NCBI RefSeq assembly: GCF_020711235.1 | Contig: NZ_JAJFAV010000016.1 | Span: forward strand, 62,001 to 126,000 | Length of the DNA stretch: 64,000 nucleotides | Reading direction: 5' to 3' | From: Hymenobacter sp. 15J16-1T3B | GTDB taxonomy: Bacteria > Bacteroidota > Bacteroidia > Cytophagales > Hymenobacteraceae | Shown: one piece after another, positions 8,474 to 17,210 of the stretch | How positions within the stretch are numbered: the first letter of the stretch is position 1 | Layout of the letters: every line of letters begins with the position of its first letter | Notes under the pieces: generated by a model | What the model was told of the DNA's origin: nothing | Seen by the model: only the letters and a program-made list of their open reading frames with translations | Database searches by the model: none | Made by a program: the position numbers and the translations under genes

Positions 8474-9403
8474 ATGAACGTGCGTGCCCTCTACCCCTCC
8501 GATACCCCCGGTCTCACGGCTCACGACCGGGAGGAGCAGCGCCTGGAAGCCCTGCAAGCTTACCAAGTGCTGGACACTTCGCCCGAGGCGGATTTCGATG
8601 CCCTGACCCGGCTGGCCGCCTACATCTGCGGCACGCCCATATCGTTGATTTCGCTGGTGGATGCCCACCGGCAGTGGTTTAAGGCCAATTACGGCCTGGC
8701 GGGCATCGATGAGACGCCGCGGGAGTATTCCTTTTGCCAACACGCCATGGTTGGTACGGGCATCTACGAAGTTGAAGACGCCACCACGAACCCGCTGTTC
8801 AGCACCAACCCGCTGGTCACCAGCGACCCAAATATCCGCTTCTACGCCGGCGCCCCACTCGTCACCTCCGACGGGCAGCCGCTGGGCGCGCTCTGCACCA
8901 TCGACACCCGTCCCCGCCACCTCACCGCCGAGCAGCGCGACGCCCTGCAGATTCTGGCCCGCGAGGTGGTGTCGCACCTTGAGCTGCGCCGGGCCCGGTT
9001 GCAGCTGGAGCAGGAAAAAGCCAAGCTGGAAGGGTTGCTGCGCATGGCCAACAACGCGGCCGATTCGCTGTACTCCGTAGGGCGGAGCGAAATCTTCGTC
9101 AAGCAAGACCACAAGCTGATCCGGCTCAACACCGATAATATTTCCTACCTCGAAGCCCTTGGCGACTACGTCAACATCCACGCGGGCGGTGAGCGGTACA
9201 CGGTGTACACCACCATGAAGGACATGCTCACCCGCCTGCCAGTGCGCGACTTTGTGCGTGTGCACCGCAAGTACATCGTGCGCATCAGCAGCATCGTGGC
9301 CATCGACGGCGACTCGCTGGTGGTGGACGGCGGCCGGGCCTCGTCGGTGCCCATCGGCAATTCCTACAAGGCCGATCTGATGAGCCGGCTGAACTTGGTG
9401 TAG
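8474..9403 (+). CDS. GAF-domain LytTR transcriptional regulator
   Basis: The 309-residue protein combines an N-terminal GAF sensor domain (about 25-165: ALQAYQVLDTSPEADFD, FCQHAMVG, FYAGAPLVTSDGQPLG) with a short coiled linker and a C-terminal LytTR DNA-binding domain (about 210-305: ISYLEALGDYVNIH, LPVRDFVRVHRKYIV). It is probably a cytoplasmic one-component regulator that binds a small ligand or responds to redox through GAF. No receiver domain or partner histidine kinase lies next to it, which is unusual for LytTR proteins. I chose the ATG at 8474 because the 42 codons upstream are not protein-like and contain the promoter box. The target genes are unknown. Confidence 0.8.
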   Translation: MNVRALYPSDTPGLTAHDREEQRLEALQAYQVLDTSPEADFDALTRLAAYICGTPISLISLVDAHRQWFKANYGLAGIDETPREYSFCQHAMVGTGIYEVEDATTNPLFSTNPLVTSDPNIRFYAGAPLVTSDGQPLGALCTIDTRPRHLTAEQRDALQILAREVVSHLELRRARLQLEQEKAKLEGLLRMANNAADSLYSVGRSEIFVKQDHKLIRLNTDNISYLEALGDYVNIHAGGERYTVYTTMKDMLTRLPVRDFVRVHRKYIVRISSIVAIDGDSLVVDGGRASSVPIGNSYKADLMSRLNLV

Positions 9404-9610
9404 TTCGCCCACCGCTGGGCTATGCTCGGATAGCAAATGGCGGCTTTGGTCGACAAATTCTCGGATTTGGACGAAAACCGCATGATCAAAAACCGATAGA
9501 CCTCGTATCTTTCGGTTGTTATCGGGGGATTAATCCGTTGGCGCCCGGGCTTAGGCCCTGCCAAGGAGGGATTAACTGATAGCTAAGTTTGTTTTCATAG
9601 CTCAGAAAGG
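9404..9610. other. Intergenic region with possible small RNA
   Basis: No convincing open frame is present. A near -7 box (TATCTTTC, 9506-9513) on the plus strand precedes about 100 bp ending in the terminator at 9611-9640. This could be the long 3' end of the GAF-LytTR transcript or a separate small RNA. Confidence 0.3.
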
Positions 9611-9640
9611 CACCGTACGCTGTACGGTGTTTTTTTATTT
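9611..9640 (+). terminator. Rho-independent terminator, plus strand
   Basis: A perfect 8-bp stem (9611-9618 with 9622-9629), a three-base loop and a run of seven T follow the GAF-LytTR gene by about 200 bp. Confidence 0.8.
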
Positions 9641-9679
9641 CTGGCCACTTCAAAATTGGCAGTTCCCGTGTAGCAACAG

Positions 9680-11137
9680 CTATTTACGGCCCAACCACTG
9701 CTCGGGGTTGAGGTTGGTGCTGTTGCGCCAAACCTGAAACTGCAGCTCCGTAGTGCCCTCCGAATTGGTGTACACTGTACCAATGGGCTGGCGCATCTTT
9801 ACCTGCTGGCCCTCCGATACGCTCACGGTACGCAGCTTGGCGTACACGGTGAAATACTCGCCGTGCTGCACCATCACCACGTTGTTCATGCCGGCAATGT
9901 TGGCCACGGTGAGCACCTTGCCGTCGAAGATGGCGCGGGCTTGTTCGCCGGCTTCGGTCTGAATGTCCACGCCGCGGTTGTCCACCGTCACGTGTTTGAG
10001 CACGGGGTGGGGGTGGCGCCCGAAGCGCTGGCTAATAAAGCCGCGCCCCACCGGCCACAGCAGCAGCCCGCGGTTGCCGGCAAACGACGACGAGAGCTCC
10101 GCCGTTTCGGGCGTGAGCGTCACCCGGTCGACGTTGGTGCTGGCTTCTTCGGCGGCCACGGCGGCTTCGGCGGCTTGGGCTGTTTCGGTGGCTTCGCGCT
10201 TGGCGGTGGCCTGCTCAGTGGCCGTGGCGTTGGCCCGTTCGGCCGCGGCCGCGCGTTCGGCCGCAGCTTTGGCGGCGGCTTTGGCGGCGGCGGCCTTGGC
10301 AGCGGCTTTGGCCGCAGCCACGCGGGCGGCGCGGGCAATTTCCTCGCGCACGCGCTGGGCAATCAGGTTGTCGAGTTGCCGCACGGCCTGTTGGCGCTCC
10401 GCCAGCTCTTTTTGCAGTTGCTGCTCCTGCTGGCTGAGCTGCTGCACCACTTGGTCCTGCTGGGTGCGCATGGTTACCAGGTTTTTTTTCTCGTGCACCT
10501 GCGTGTTGAGCAAGGAGCTTTTCTCCTGCTTCTGCTCGGTAAGCGTGCTGAGTTGCTGGTGCAGCTGTTGCTGGGTACGCAGAATGCTGCTCACCTGCTG
10601 GCGGCGTACCTCGGAGTACTGCCGCACGTAGCGCAGGCGCAGCATAAACTCGTTGAACGAGTCGGCCGCGAAGAGAAACATCACCCGGTTGTAGGCGTTG
10701 GTCGACTTCGACGCGGCGTAGATCAGGCGGGCGTACTCGGCCTTCAGCCGCGCCAGCTCGGCCTGGGTCAGCTCTACGTCGGTAGCGGTTTTCTTGACGC
10801 CCGTTTCGATGTAGCGCAGCTGCGAGGAGGTCGATTTGATGACCTGCTGCTGCACCGTAATCTTCTCCTTGAGCGCGTTGAGCTGGCCCAGAGAGCTTTG
10901 TTTTTTCTGCTGGGTTTGCTCCAGAATCTTGCTGGTTTCCTTGATGCGGCGCAGGTTGTTGCGTCGCTCCCGCTCCAGCTGAGCCTTGGTTTTAGGCGTT
11001 TCCTTGGCGGGCTTGGCCGCGGGGCGACGCCGCTGCTGGGCGGGCGCCGCCGTCAGCCCCAGCAGCAGGGCGCCGGCGAGCAGCCACGTGGGCCAAGACT
11101 TGGGCGTACTACTGTTACTTACGGTTTTTACGCCCAT
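9680..11137 (-). CDS. EnvC-like murein hydrolase activator with degenerate LytM (M23) domain
   Basis: The 485-residue protein has a signal peptide (to about residue 34), a long coiled coil (about 45-265, Gln/Glu/Lys/Arg-rich), an Ala-rich helical stretch (about 265-335) and a C-terminal M23/LytM fold. The zinc ligands of active M23 enzymes are missing: the usual HxGxD is NRGVDI and the usual HxHFE segment is TELQFQVW, while the YAHL position reads YAKL. This is the EnvC/NlpD pattern, in which the domain does not cut but activates cell-wall amidases at the division site. Its start overlaps the DUF4292 gene by 23 bp, indicating translational coupling. It ends the envelope operon. Confidence 0.85.
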   Translation of the reverse strand: MGVKTVSNSSTPKSWPTWLLAGALLLGLTAAPAQQRRRPAAKPAKETPKTKAQLERERRNNLRRIKETSKILEQTQQKKQSSLGQLNALKEKITVQQQVIKSTSSQLRYIETGVKKTATDVELTQAELARLKAEYARLIYAASKSTNAYNRVMFLFAADSFNEFMLRLRYVRQYSEVRRQQVSSILRTQQQLHQQLSTLTEQKQEKSSLLNTQVHEKKNLVTMRTQQDQVVQQLSQQEQQLQKELAERQQAVRQLDNLIAQRVREEIARAARVAAAKAAAKAAAAKAAAKAAAERAAAAERANATATEQATAKREATETAQAAEAAVAAEEASTNVDRVTLTPETAELSSSFAGNRGLLLWPVGRGFISQRFGRHPHPVLKHVTVDNRGVDIQTEAGEQARAIFDGKVLTVANIAGMNNVVMVQHGEYFTVYAKLRTVSVSEGQQVKMRQPIGTVYTNSEGTTELQFQVWRNSTNLNPEQWLGRK

Positions 11138-11891
11138 ACTCGGCCGGCACGGAGAAGGGGAACGACAGCTGTTCCTTGTCCAAATCTACGTTGCGGTAAT
11201 TGATAGTCACCGTGGCGGGCTGCCGCCCCGGCTGTTGGGCTTGCACCAAGATGCCGTGCGCGAACTGCTGCTCACCCGGCTGAATGGGTTGAAAGTCGGC
11301 GTAAGTCACCGTCAGGGTGCTCTGCGACTTGGGGTCTGATACGTTCAGCTTCTGCAGGCGCGCCCGGCTCAGCTCGATGAGCTGCTCCACCAGAATGCCC
11401 GTTTGCTGGTACTGCACGCGCTGAATGGGGCCGTCGGCCATGACCGACAGCGCCGAATCGGCCATGGCCGGCACGTAGTCGCCGATGAGCATGGACTGCA
11501 GCTGCACGAAGGTGATGGGCACGTTGAATTGCCGCCGCAGGTAGTCGAAGTTGCCGGCGTAGTAGGTCTTCTCCAATTTGTTGATGACCTGCACCGAATC
11601 GGGCGTGATGCGCGCCCGAATGCCCTCGATGCCCAGCAGCGACGCCGACACCCAAATGACGCTGTCCTTGCGCATGCGCACAGCCAAGTTGGCCGAGTAC
11701 TTCTCCCCGTTGGCGTCGATCTGGGCCTTGCCCTTGGCCGCGAGGTAGCGGAAATCCAAGTTGCGGGCGCGCACTTCCGGCGCCGGCGGCCGCGTCGGTT
11801 TGGTCGTCGTTTTGGTCGGAACGGCTCGGCGAGTACAGGCGCCCAGGCTCAGGCTGCCGATCAACACCAGCAGCGGCCAGCGTCTATTCAT
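11115..11891 (-). CDS. DUF4292 family lipoprotein
   Basis: The 258-residue protein has a lipoprotein signal (LLVLIGSLSLGAC, cysteine at about 19) and matches the DUF4292 family of Bacteroidota outer-membrane lipoproteins: YLAAKGKAQIDANGEKYSAN, then RMRKDSVIWVSASLLGIEG, then KTYYAGNFDYLRRQFNV. The fold resembles LolA/LolB-like lipoprotein carriers, which is an inference from the family. I chose the ATG at 11891 because the lipobox follows directly. It overlaps the TPR gene stop by 8 bp and the EnvC-like gene start by 23 bp, so the three are probably co-translated. Confidence 0.85.
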   Translation of the reverse strand: MNRRWPLLVLIGSLSLGACTRRAVPTKTTTKPTRPPAPEVRARNLDFRYLAAKGKAQIDANGEKYSANLAVRMRKDSVIWVSASLLGIEGIRARITPDSVQVINKLEKTYYAGNFDYLRRQFNVPITFVQLQSMLIGDYVPAMADSALSVMADGPIQRVQYQQTGILVEQLIELSRARLQKLNVSDPKSQSTLTVTYADFQPIQPGEQQFAHGILVQAQQPGRQPATVTINYRNVDLDKEQLSFPFSVPAEYGRKNRK

Positions 11892-13701
11892 AGAGTTTTC
11901 GGTCTTTGATTTTGCGGTCGATAAGCGCGGAGGTGCCGCCGGCCTTTTTGGCCTGCTGCCAGTGCTCCACGGCCGCGGCCGCATCGCCCAATTGGTACAA
12001 CACGTCGCCGTAGTGCTCCAGCACGGTGCCGTCCTTGGAGGTACGTACGGCTTTTTCGAGGTATTGGCGGGCGTTCGAGTAATCTTTTAGCTGGTAGAGT
12101 ACCCAGCCGTACGTGTCGAGGTAGGTGCCGTTGTCGGGAAACAGCTTCACCAGCTTAGCGGCCATGTCCTTGGCCTTCGGCAAATTCTTGCCGCGTAACG
12201 ACAGGTAGTAGCTGTAATTGTTCAGCGCCTGCGCATTGTTCGCGTCAAACGTCAGCGCCGCCTCGTAGGCCGCGTCCGACTTGTCGTATTCTTTCAGCTC
12301 GTGGTAAGCGTCGCCGAGCTGGGTATCGAACTGCGCCCCCAACTCGGGGTTGTCGGTGGCTAGCTTCTTGCCCTGCTCGAAGGAGCGCACCGCTTTGGCT
12401 GGCTGCTTGGCAAAGGTGTGGCCCACGCCGTTGTAGAACCAGAACACGGCTTGATTGGGAAACAGCTCCAGCGCCTGGTTGGTGTGTTTCAGCAAGGAGT
12501 CGGACTGGGCCAGCTCCGCGTCGATGAGCACCACTTGCTGCCAGATTTTGTAGTGCGAGTTGTCGAGGCGCAGGGCTTGCAAGTAGCTGCTGCGGGCTTT
12601 GGGCTTCTGATCGGCCAGGAGCTGCACGTCGCCGGCCACCGAAAACGCCTTGGCCTCGCGCGGGTGCACCTTGGTCGTAATGTCGGCCAGTTCCAGCGCG
12701 GTTTGCTGCAGGGCGGGGTTGGGCAGCTGCTTGAGGTAGTCCACCAGGATGCGCACTTTCTGGTCGATGCTCAGCTCGGGGCTTTCAAAGGCCTGCTTGA
12801 TCTGCTTCTCCGACTCGGCGGCGTTGCCCTGCTGCCGGTAGGCGTCGGCCAGAATCATATGCGCCTGCGGGTTTTCGGGCTCCTTGCGCAGGGCCTGCTG
12901 GGCCACCCGGATGGCGTCGGGCAGGCGGTTGTTGGCCGCGTACATTTCGGCCTGGGCCAGCACGTAGCGCACCTCGTCGGGGTTGGCCGAAATCAGCGCC
13001 TCGCCTTCCTGCAGGGCCTTGTCGAGGTTGTTCTGCTTGAGGTAAATCTGCTGCTTCTTGAACGACACCTCGTCCATGGGCCCGAATTCCTTTTCCGCTT
13101 GCTCAAACGCGCTCAGCGCATCGGTCAGCTTGCCCTGGGCCAGGTACAGCTCGGCCAGGTTGAAGAGGTAGGACTTGGCGTCCGGAACGTCCTGAATCAG
13201 CTTGGTGTAGACCTGCGCCGCCTCCGTAAACTGCTTCTGCGACGCGTAGATCTGGGCCAGAATCAGGTAGTAGTAGGCGTTTTTGCCATCGAGGCGCACG
13301 GCGGCCTGGGCGAAGTTCCCCGCGTCCTTGAGGTTGCCAATCAGTAAGTTGGCCTCGGCAATCTTGTAGTTGATGGCCGCGTTGTTCGGATCGAGCTGGT
13401 AGGCCTTGAGCAGGCGCTCCAGGGCCTTGGGATAGTCCTCCAGCAGCATGAACTTCACGCCGTCGACAAAATACGCGGCGCTCAGCTCTCGGTCTTTCTC
13501 GGTGAGCTGGCTTTGTTGCTGGGCTTTGGCGGCTTCCAGCGCGGCCTGCCGCTGCATTTCCTTTCGCTCCTTGCGCGTCAGCTTGCGCGGCTTGTCGGCC
13601 GCGGCCTTTTGGGCGGGCGCGGTCGGCTGCTGCTGGGCCCACGCGGGCCCGGCCACCAGCAGGCCCAACGCGAGCAAGAGGGTAGAAGCGGAACGAATCA
13701 T
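11884..13701 (-). CDS. Secreted tetratricopeptide repeat protein
   Basis: The 605-residue protein has a signal peptide (IRSASTLLLALGLLVAGPAWAQ) and then a basic stretch rich in Lys and Arg. The rest is tetratricopeptide repeats, for example ALERLLKAYQLDPNNAAINY and AYEAALTFDANNAQALNNYS. It probably works in the periplasm as a scaffold. It belongs to a layout seen in many Bacteroidota: nucleotidyltransferase, TPR protein, DUF4292 lipoprotein, EnvC-like protein. I chose the ATG at 13701 because it begins the signal peptide; the upstream 24 codons are not protein-like. A near-match promoter box (TATCTTTT on the minus strand, 13760-13767) lies upstream. Confidence 0.85.
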   Translation of the reverse strand: MIRSASTLLLALGLLVAGPAWAQQQPTAPAQKAAADKPRKLTRKERKEMQRQAALEAAKAQQQSQLTEKDRELSAAYFVDGVKFMLLEDYPKALERLLKAYQLDPNNAAINYKIAEANLLIGNLKDAGNFAQAAVRLDGKNAYYYLILAQIYASQKQFTEAAQVYTKLIQDVPDAKSYLFNLAELYLAQGKLTDALSAFEQAEKEFGPMDEVSFKKQQIYLKQNNLDKALQEGEALISANPDEVRYVLAQAEMYAANNRLPDAIRVAQQALRKEPENPQAHMILADAYRQQGNAAESEKQIKQAFESPELSIDQKVRILVDYLKQLPNPALQQTALELADITTKVHPREAKAFSVAGDVQLLADQKPKARSSYLQALRLDNSHYKIWQQVVLIDAELAQSDSLLKHTNQALELFPNQAVFWFYNGVGHTFAKQPAKAVRSFEQGKKLATDNPELGAQFDTQLGDAYHELKEYDKSDAAYEAALTFDANNAQALNNYSYYLSLRGKNLPKAKDMAAKLVKLFPDNGTYLDTYGWVLYQLKDYSNARQYLEKAVRTSKDGTVLEHYGDVLYQLGDAAAAVEHWQQAKKAGGTSALIDRKIKDRKLYE

Positions 13702-13797
13702 ACGAACAGGACGCAGCAGCAAAGAAAAGGGTGGCATCAGGGCGCCGCCGCATCGTGAGAAAAGATACGGCATAACCCTGAAACCACCCCCTGCGCT

Positions 13798-14808
13798 TTA
13801 CAGTTTCAGAGCGTTGTAATCACCCACGCTCAGGTCCGAGGGCGTGCCGGTGAAGCTGGCGAAGCTGCCGATCATGGAGTTCGACACATTGGCGTTGGTC
13901 ACCGAGGCCGACTTCTGGATAATCGAGTTGGCCACCACCGAGTGTTTGACGACGGAACCGTCGCCCACCGACACGTGCGGGCCGATGATGCTGTTTTCGA
14001 GCACCACGTTTTCGCCAATGTACACCGGCGGCACAATTACGCTGTTGGTCAGCTTAGCGGATTTCGAAACGGTGTCTTCACCGGCTTCCTGCAGGTACTC
14101 CAGGTACCGCTGGTTCGTGTACACCGTGGCGTCCTTGTTGCCGCAGTCCAGCCACTCCGTCACGCGGCCGGGAATGAACTTGGCGCCCTGGTTTTTCATG
14201 TTTTCCAGGGCGTTGGTGAGCTGGTACTCGCCTTTGTCCTTGATGTCGTTGTCGAGCAGGTACTGCAGCTCGCGCTTCAGGTATTCCCCGTCGCGGAAGT
14301 AGTAGATGCCGATGATGGCCAGGTCCGACACGAATTCCTGGGGCTTTTCGATCAGCTCGGTAATCTGGCCCTGCTCGTTGAGTTTCACCACGCCGAAGGG
14401 ACGCGGGTCGTCCACGCGCTGCACCCAGATGGTGCCGTCGGCGGAGGTATCGAGGGTGAAATCGGCTTTGAATAGGGTATCGGCGAAGGCCACCACTACC
14501 GGGCCGGTCAGCGCGCTTTGGGCGCACAGAATGGCGTGGGCAGTGCCCAGCGGCTCGTCCTGGTAATGGATGGTGCCTTGGGCCCCGACGGATTCGGCAA
14601 TCTTGATCAGGTTCTGCTCTACCTCCGAGCCGAAACGGCCAACGATGAAGGCGACTTCCGATACCGGCTCGCCGACCACCTTGGCAATGTCTTCAACGAG
14701 GCGCTGCACGATGGGCTTGCCGGCAATCGGAATCAGCGGCTTGGGAACGGTGAGCGTGTGCGGGCGCATGCGCTTGCCCATGCCGGCCATCGGGACGATG
14801 ATTTTCAT
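13798..14808 (-). CDS. Sugar-phosphate nucleotidyltransferase with left-handed beta-helix domain
   Basis: The 336-residue protein should transfer a nucleotidyl group to a sugar 1-phosphate, making an activated sugar for envelope polysaccharides. The N-terminal Rossmann domain has the signature IIVPMAGMGKRMRPHTL and the catalytic lysine in VPKPLIPIAGKP; substrate contacts include YQDEPLGTAHAI and LIEKPQEF. Residues from about 255 form hexapeptide repeats (VYIGENVVLENSIIG, VSVGDGSVVKHSVV), giving a left-handed beta helix as in RmlA/GlmU-like enzymes. The exact sugar cannot be read from sequence. The ATG at 14808 is the obvious start. It lies between dut and the TPR gene on the same strand. Confidence 0.88.
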   Translation of the reverse strand: MKIIVPMAGMGKRMRPHTLTVPKPLIPIAGKPIVQRLVEDIAKVVGEPVSEVAFIVGRFGSEVEQNLIKIAESVGAQGTIHYQDEPLGTAHAILCAQSALTGPVVVAFADTLFKADFTLDTSADGTIWVQRVDDPRPFGVVKLNEQGQITELIEKPQEFVSDLAIIGIYYFRDGEYLKRELQYLLDNDIKDKGEYQLTNALENMKNQGAKFIPGRVTEWLDCGNKDATVYTNQRYLEYLQEAGEDTVSKSAKLTNSVIVPPVYIGENVVLENSIIGPHVSVGDGSVVKHSVVANSIIQKSASVTNANVSNSMIGSFASFTGTPSDLSVGDYNALKL

Positions 14809-15042
14809 ATAAGGGTGAATTGGGAAAGGTTTTCTGGGGGCGTGTACGTAAGCGCGGCCACTAGCGCCGCGCAAAGTTGAGGTGCAGAATCAACCGATTT
14901 TACTGATTTCGCAGATTTTTTTGCACGAGAGCAGGAAGCCTCGACCGGGCAGGTGCAGCGGTAAGAAACGAAGTACGGGCGAAAACGCCGGTCAACATCC
15001 TGCACTCACCTGCTTGGGCGGTTTGGGCCGCCCCAAGCCGGG
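14809..15042. other. Intergenic region between dut and the nucleotidyltransferase gene
   Basis: 234 bp with no convincing open frame. A T-rich stretch on the plus strand around 14895-14925 stands out against the GC-rich surroundings, but forms no clear hairpin and has no clear promoter box. Confidence 0.35.
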
Positions 15043-15477
15043 TTAGCGGGTGCCGGTGCTGCCGTAGCCGCCGGCTCCGCGGCTGGTTTCGCTCAGCACC
15101 TCCACTTCCTGCCACTCGATGGCTTGGTAGCGGGCAAAGACGAGTTGGGCAATCCGCTCCCCGTCCTGCACCACGAAGGGCGTATTCGAGAGGTTCACCA
15201 GCAGCACTTTCACCTCGCCGCGGTAGTCCGCATCGATGGTGCCGGGGCTGTTGACGAGGCCAATGCCGTGCTTGTAGGCCAAGCCGCTGCGCGGGCGTAC
15301 CTGCGCCTCGTAGCCGGCCGGAATTTCCAGAAACAGGCCCGTTGGGATGAGGGCGCGCTCCAACGGGCCGAGCGTGACGGGCTCCGTAAGATTGGCCCGC
15401 AGGTCGAGGCCGGCGGCGTGCTCGGTTTGGTAGGCCGGCAGCGGGTGGTGGGAGCGGTTGATAACGGCGACTTGCAT
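15043..15477 (-). CDS. dut: dUTP diphosphatase
   Basis: The 144-residue trimeric enzyme hydrolyses dUTP to dUMP and pyrophosphate, keeping uracil out of DNA. All five family motifs are present in order: [25 protein letters not shown] with the catalytic aspartate, RIAQLVFA, and the C-terminal arm [10 protein letters not shown]. Length fits the family. It starts 22 bp after the flippase stop codon, so the two are likely co-transcribed. Confidence 0.97.
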   Translation of the reverse strand: MQVAVINRSHHPLPAYQTEHAAGLDLRANLTEPVTLGPLERALIPTGLFLEIPAGYEAQVRPRSGLAYKHGIGLVNSPGTIDADYRGEVKVLLVNLSNTPFVVQDGERIAQLVFARYQAIEWQEVEVLSETSRGAGGYGSTGTR

Positions 15478-15499
15478 GGTCGGGAAACAAATGGAACGC

Positions 15500-17017
15500 T
15501 TACGCCGCTTTGGGCTGGCGGCGGAAGGCCCGCTCGGGGCGTTCCACCAGCCACACCGCCGCTACGAAAGCCAGGGTGATGAGAATGTGCACCATGTGGG
15601 CCGTCCAGACAGCCAGCGCAGGCAAGGCCCAACTGCCGGCCACCACCGCCACGGCGGTGGCTATCCACAGCAGCAGCCGGCCCACGGGGTAGGGCACGGG
15701 GAAGTGGTGGTTGCCCAGGGCCCAGCAGATGGCCGCCATGGAGGCGTAGCACACCAGCGTGGCAATGGCCGAGCCCATGTAGCCGAGCACGGGAATCAGC
15801 AGGAAGTTCAGCGCCACGGTCAGCACCGCCCCGCCGAAGCTGATGTAGGTGCCGAAATACGTTTTGTCGGTGAGCTTGAACCACACCGACAGGTTGTAGT
15901 ACACGCCCAGAAACAGGTTGGCCAGTAGCAGCACCGGCACCACCGGCAGGCCTTCCAGGTACTCAGGCTTGCGCAAAAACAGCGGGGCAATCAAATCCAC
16001 GTTCACGCTCACGGCCACGAAGAGCAGGGCGCAGCAGATGGTGAACCACTTTAGCACCAAAGCAAAGGTGCGGGGCGAGTTTTTATCCTCACTCTGAGCA
16101 AAGAAAAATGGCTCAGCGGCGTAGCGGAAGGCCTGAATGACCAGACTCATCAGGATGCTGAGCTTGTAGCAGGCGCCGTAGATGCCCACCGCCGCCAGAC
16201 TGTCGCGGCCGGGATAGAAGCCCTCAGGCAGCCAGCGCGGCAGCAGAATACGGTCCAGCGTCTCGTTGACCATGCCGGCCAGGCCCATCAGCATAATCGG
16301 GTAGGCGTAGCGCCACAGCGGACCGAGGTACGGCGCATCGAGGTGGGGGCGGAAATCCAACAGCTCACGGCCCAGCAGCAACAGGGTGAAGGCGCTGGCC
16401 GCCAGGTTCGACAGGAACACGTAGCCCACCCCAATGCTCGGGTCGTACACGCGCTGGACCAAGGGCTGCAGGCCCGTGAGGTACTTGCCGGCTAGCACAT
16501 CGGGGCAAAAGACGATGAAAAACAGGTTCAGCCCGACGGTCAGCAGGATGTTGGCCATGCGGATGGCGGCAAACTTCACGGCTTTGTTTTCCAGGCGCAG
16601 GCGAGCAAAGGGAATTGCCGCCACCGCGTCGAGGCCCAGAATGATGGCAATCCAGACCGCGTACCGCTCGTGGCCCGGCGGAATATCGAGCAGGGCCATC
16701 AGCGTGGGCGCGGCCAGCGACAGGAGCACCGTCAGCACCACGCTGCTAACGAGGAGCAGCGTCAATACCCGGTTGTAGAGGTCCTGCCGGTCGGTGCCCG
16801 CGCGGTTGGCGAAGCGCAGGTAAGCCGTTTCCATGCCGAAGGTGAACAGCACGTTCAGAAACGACACGTAGGCGTAGAGCCCGGTGATGATGCCGAAGGC
16901 CGCCGGCTCGAAGCGCCCGGTGTAGAGCGGCGTCAGCAGAAAGTTGAGCACCCGCCCCACGATACTGCTCACGCCGTACACGACGGTCTGGGAAGCCAGA
17001 CGTTTGGCAATGCTCAT
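15500..17017 (-). CDS. Oligosaccharide flippase / polysaccharide biosynthesis membrane protein
   Basis: The 505-residue integral membrane protein has about 12-14 hydrophobic segments and the MOP/MATE-type start [20 protein letters not shown] followed by [12 protein letters not shown]. This is typical of Wzx-like and MurJ-like flippases, which move undecaprenyl-linked sugars across the inner membrane. Its neighbour two genes downstream is a sugar nucleotidyltransferase, which fits a role in polysaccharide or lipopolysaccharide export. It is the first gene of the operon, and a 148-bp inverted-repeat element lies directly upstream. Confidence 0.88.
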   Translation of the reverse strand: MSIAKRLASQTVVYGVSSIVGRVLNFLLTPLYTGRFEPAAFGIITGLYAYVSFLNVLFTFGMETAYLRFANRAGTDRQDLYNRVLTLLLVSSVVLTVLLSLAAPTLMALLDIPPGHERYAVWIAIILGLDAVAAIPFARLRLENKAVKFAAIRMANILLTVGLNLFFIVFCPDVLAGKYLTGLQPLVQRVYDPSIGVGYVFLSNLAASAFTLLLLGRELLDFRPHLDAPYLGPLWRYAYPIMLMGLAGMVNETLDRILLPRWLPEGFYPGRDSLAAVGIYGACYKLSILMSLVIQAFRYAAEPFFFAQSEDKNSPRTFALVLKWFTICCALLFVAVSVNVDLIAPLFLRKPEYLEGLPVVPVLLLANLFLGVYYNLSVWFKLTDKTYFGTYISFGGAVLTVALNFLLIPVLGYMGSAIATLVCYASMAAICWALGNHHFPVPYPVGRLLLWIATAVAVVAGSWALPALAVWTAHMVHILITLAFVAAVWLVERPERAFRRQPKAA

Positions 17018-17051
17018 TCGGTGAAATTCGGAGAAAACAGAGAGTACGTTA

Positions 17052-17199
17052 GCCCGTCAGGGCAGGCGCAACCGGGAAAGCGCGGACTGCTTGCCGCTCG
17101 TACTCGGCTCGGGGAACGAGTCGAGTAGAACCTAGCTAACCACACGAAATAGGCTCTCCGCGTGGTTGCGGTTCCCCAGTTGCGCCTGCCCTGACGGGC
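17052..17199. repeat. 148-bp element with 21-bp terminal inverted repeats
   Basis: Positions 17052-17072 and 17179-17199 are perfect reverse complements over 21 bp, and the pairing continues inward with short mismatches. The inside holds two smaller imperfect hairpins (around 17098-17128 and 17139-17165). No open frame fills it and no obvious target-site duplication flanks it. It could be a MITE-like or palindromic intergenic repeat, or a large mRNA hairpin between the hydratase and flippase genes. Confidence 0.6.
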
Positions 17200-17210
17200 C
17201 AAGATGAAAA

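Noticed and set aside
14809-15042. T-rich stretch that might be a terminator between dut and the nucleotidyltransferase gene
   Set aside because: No stem of useful length precedes the T run on either strand.
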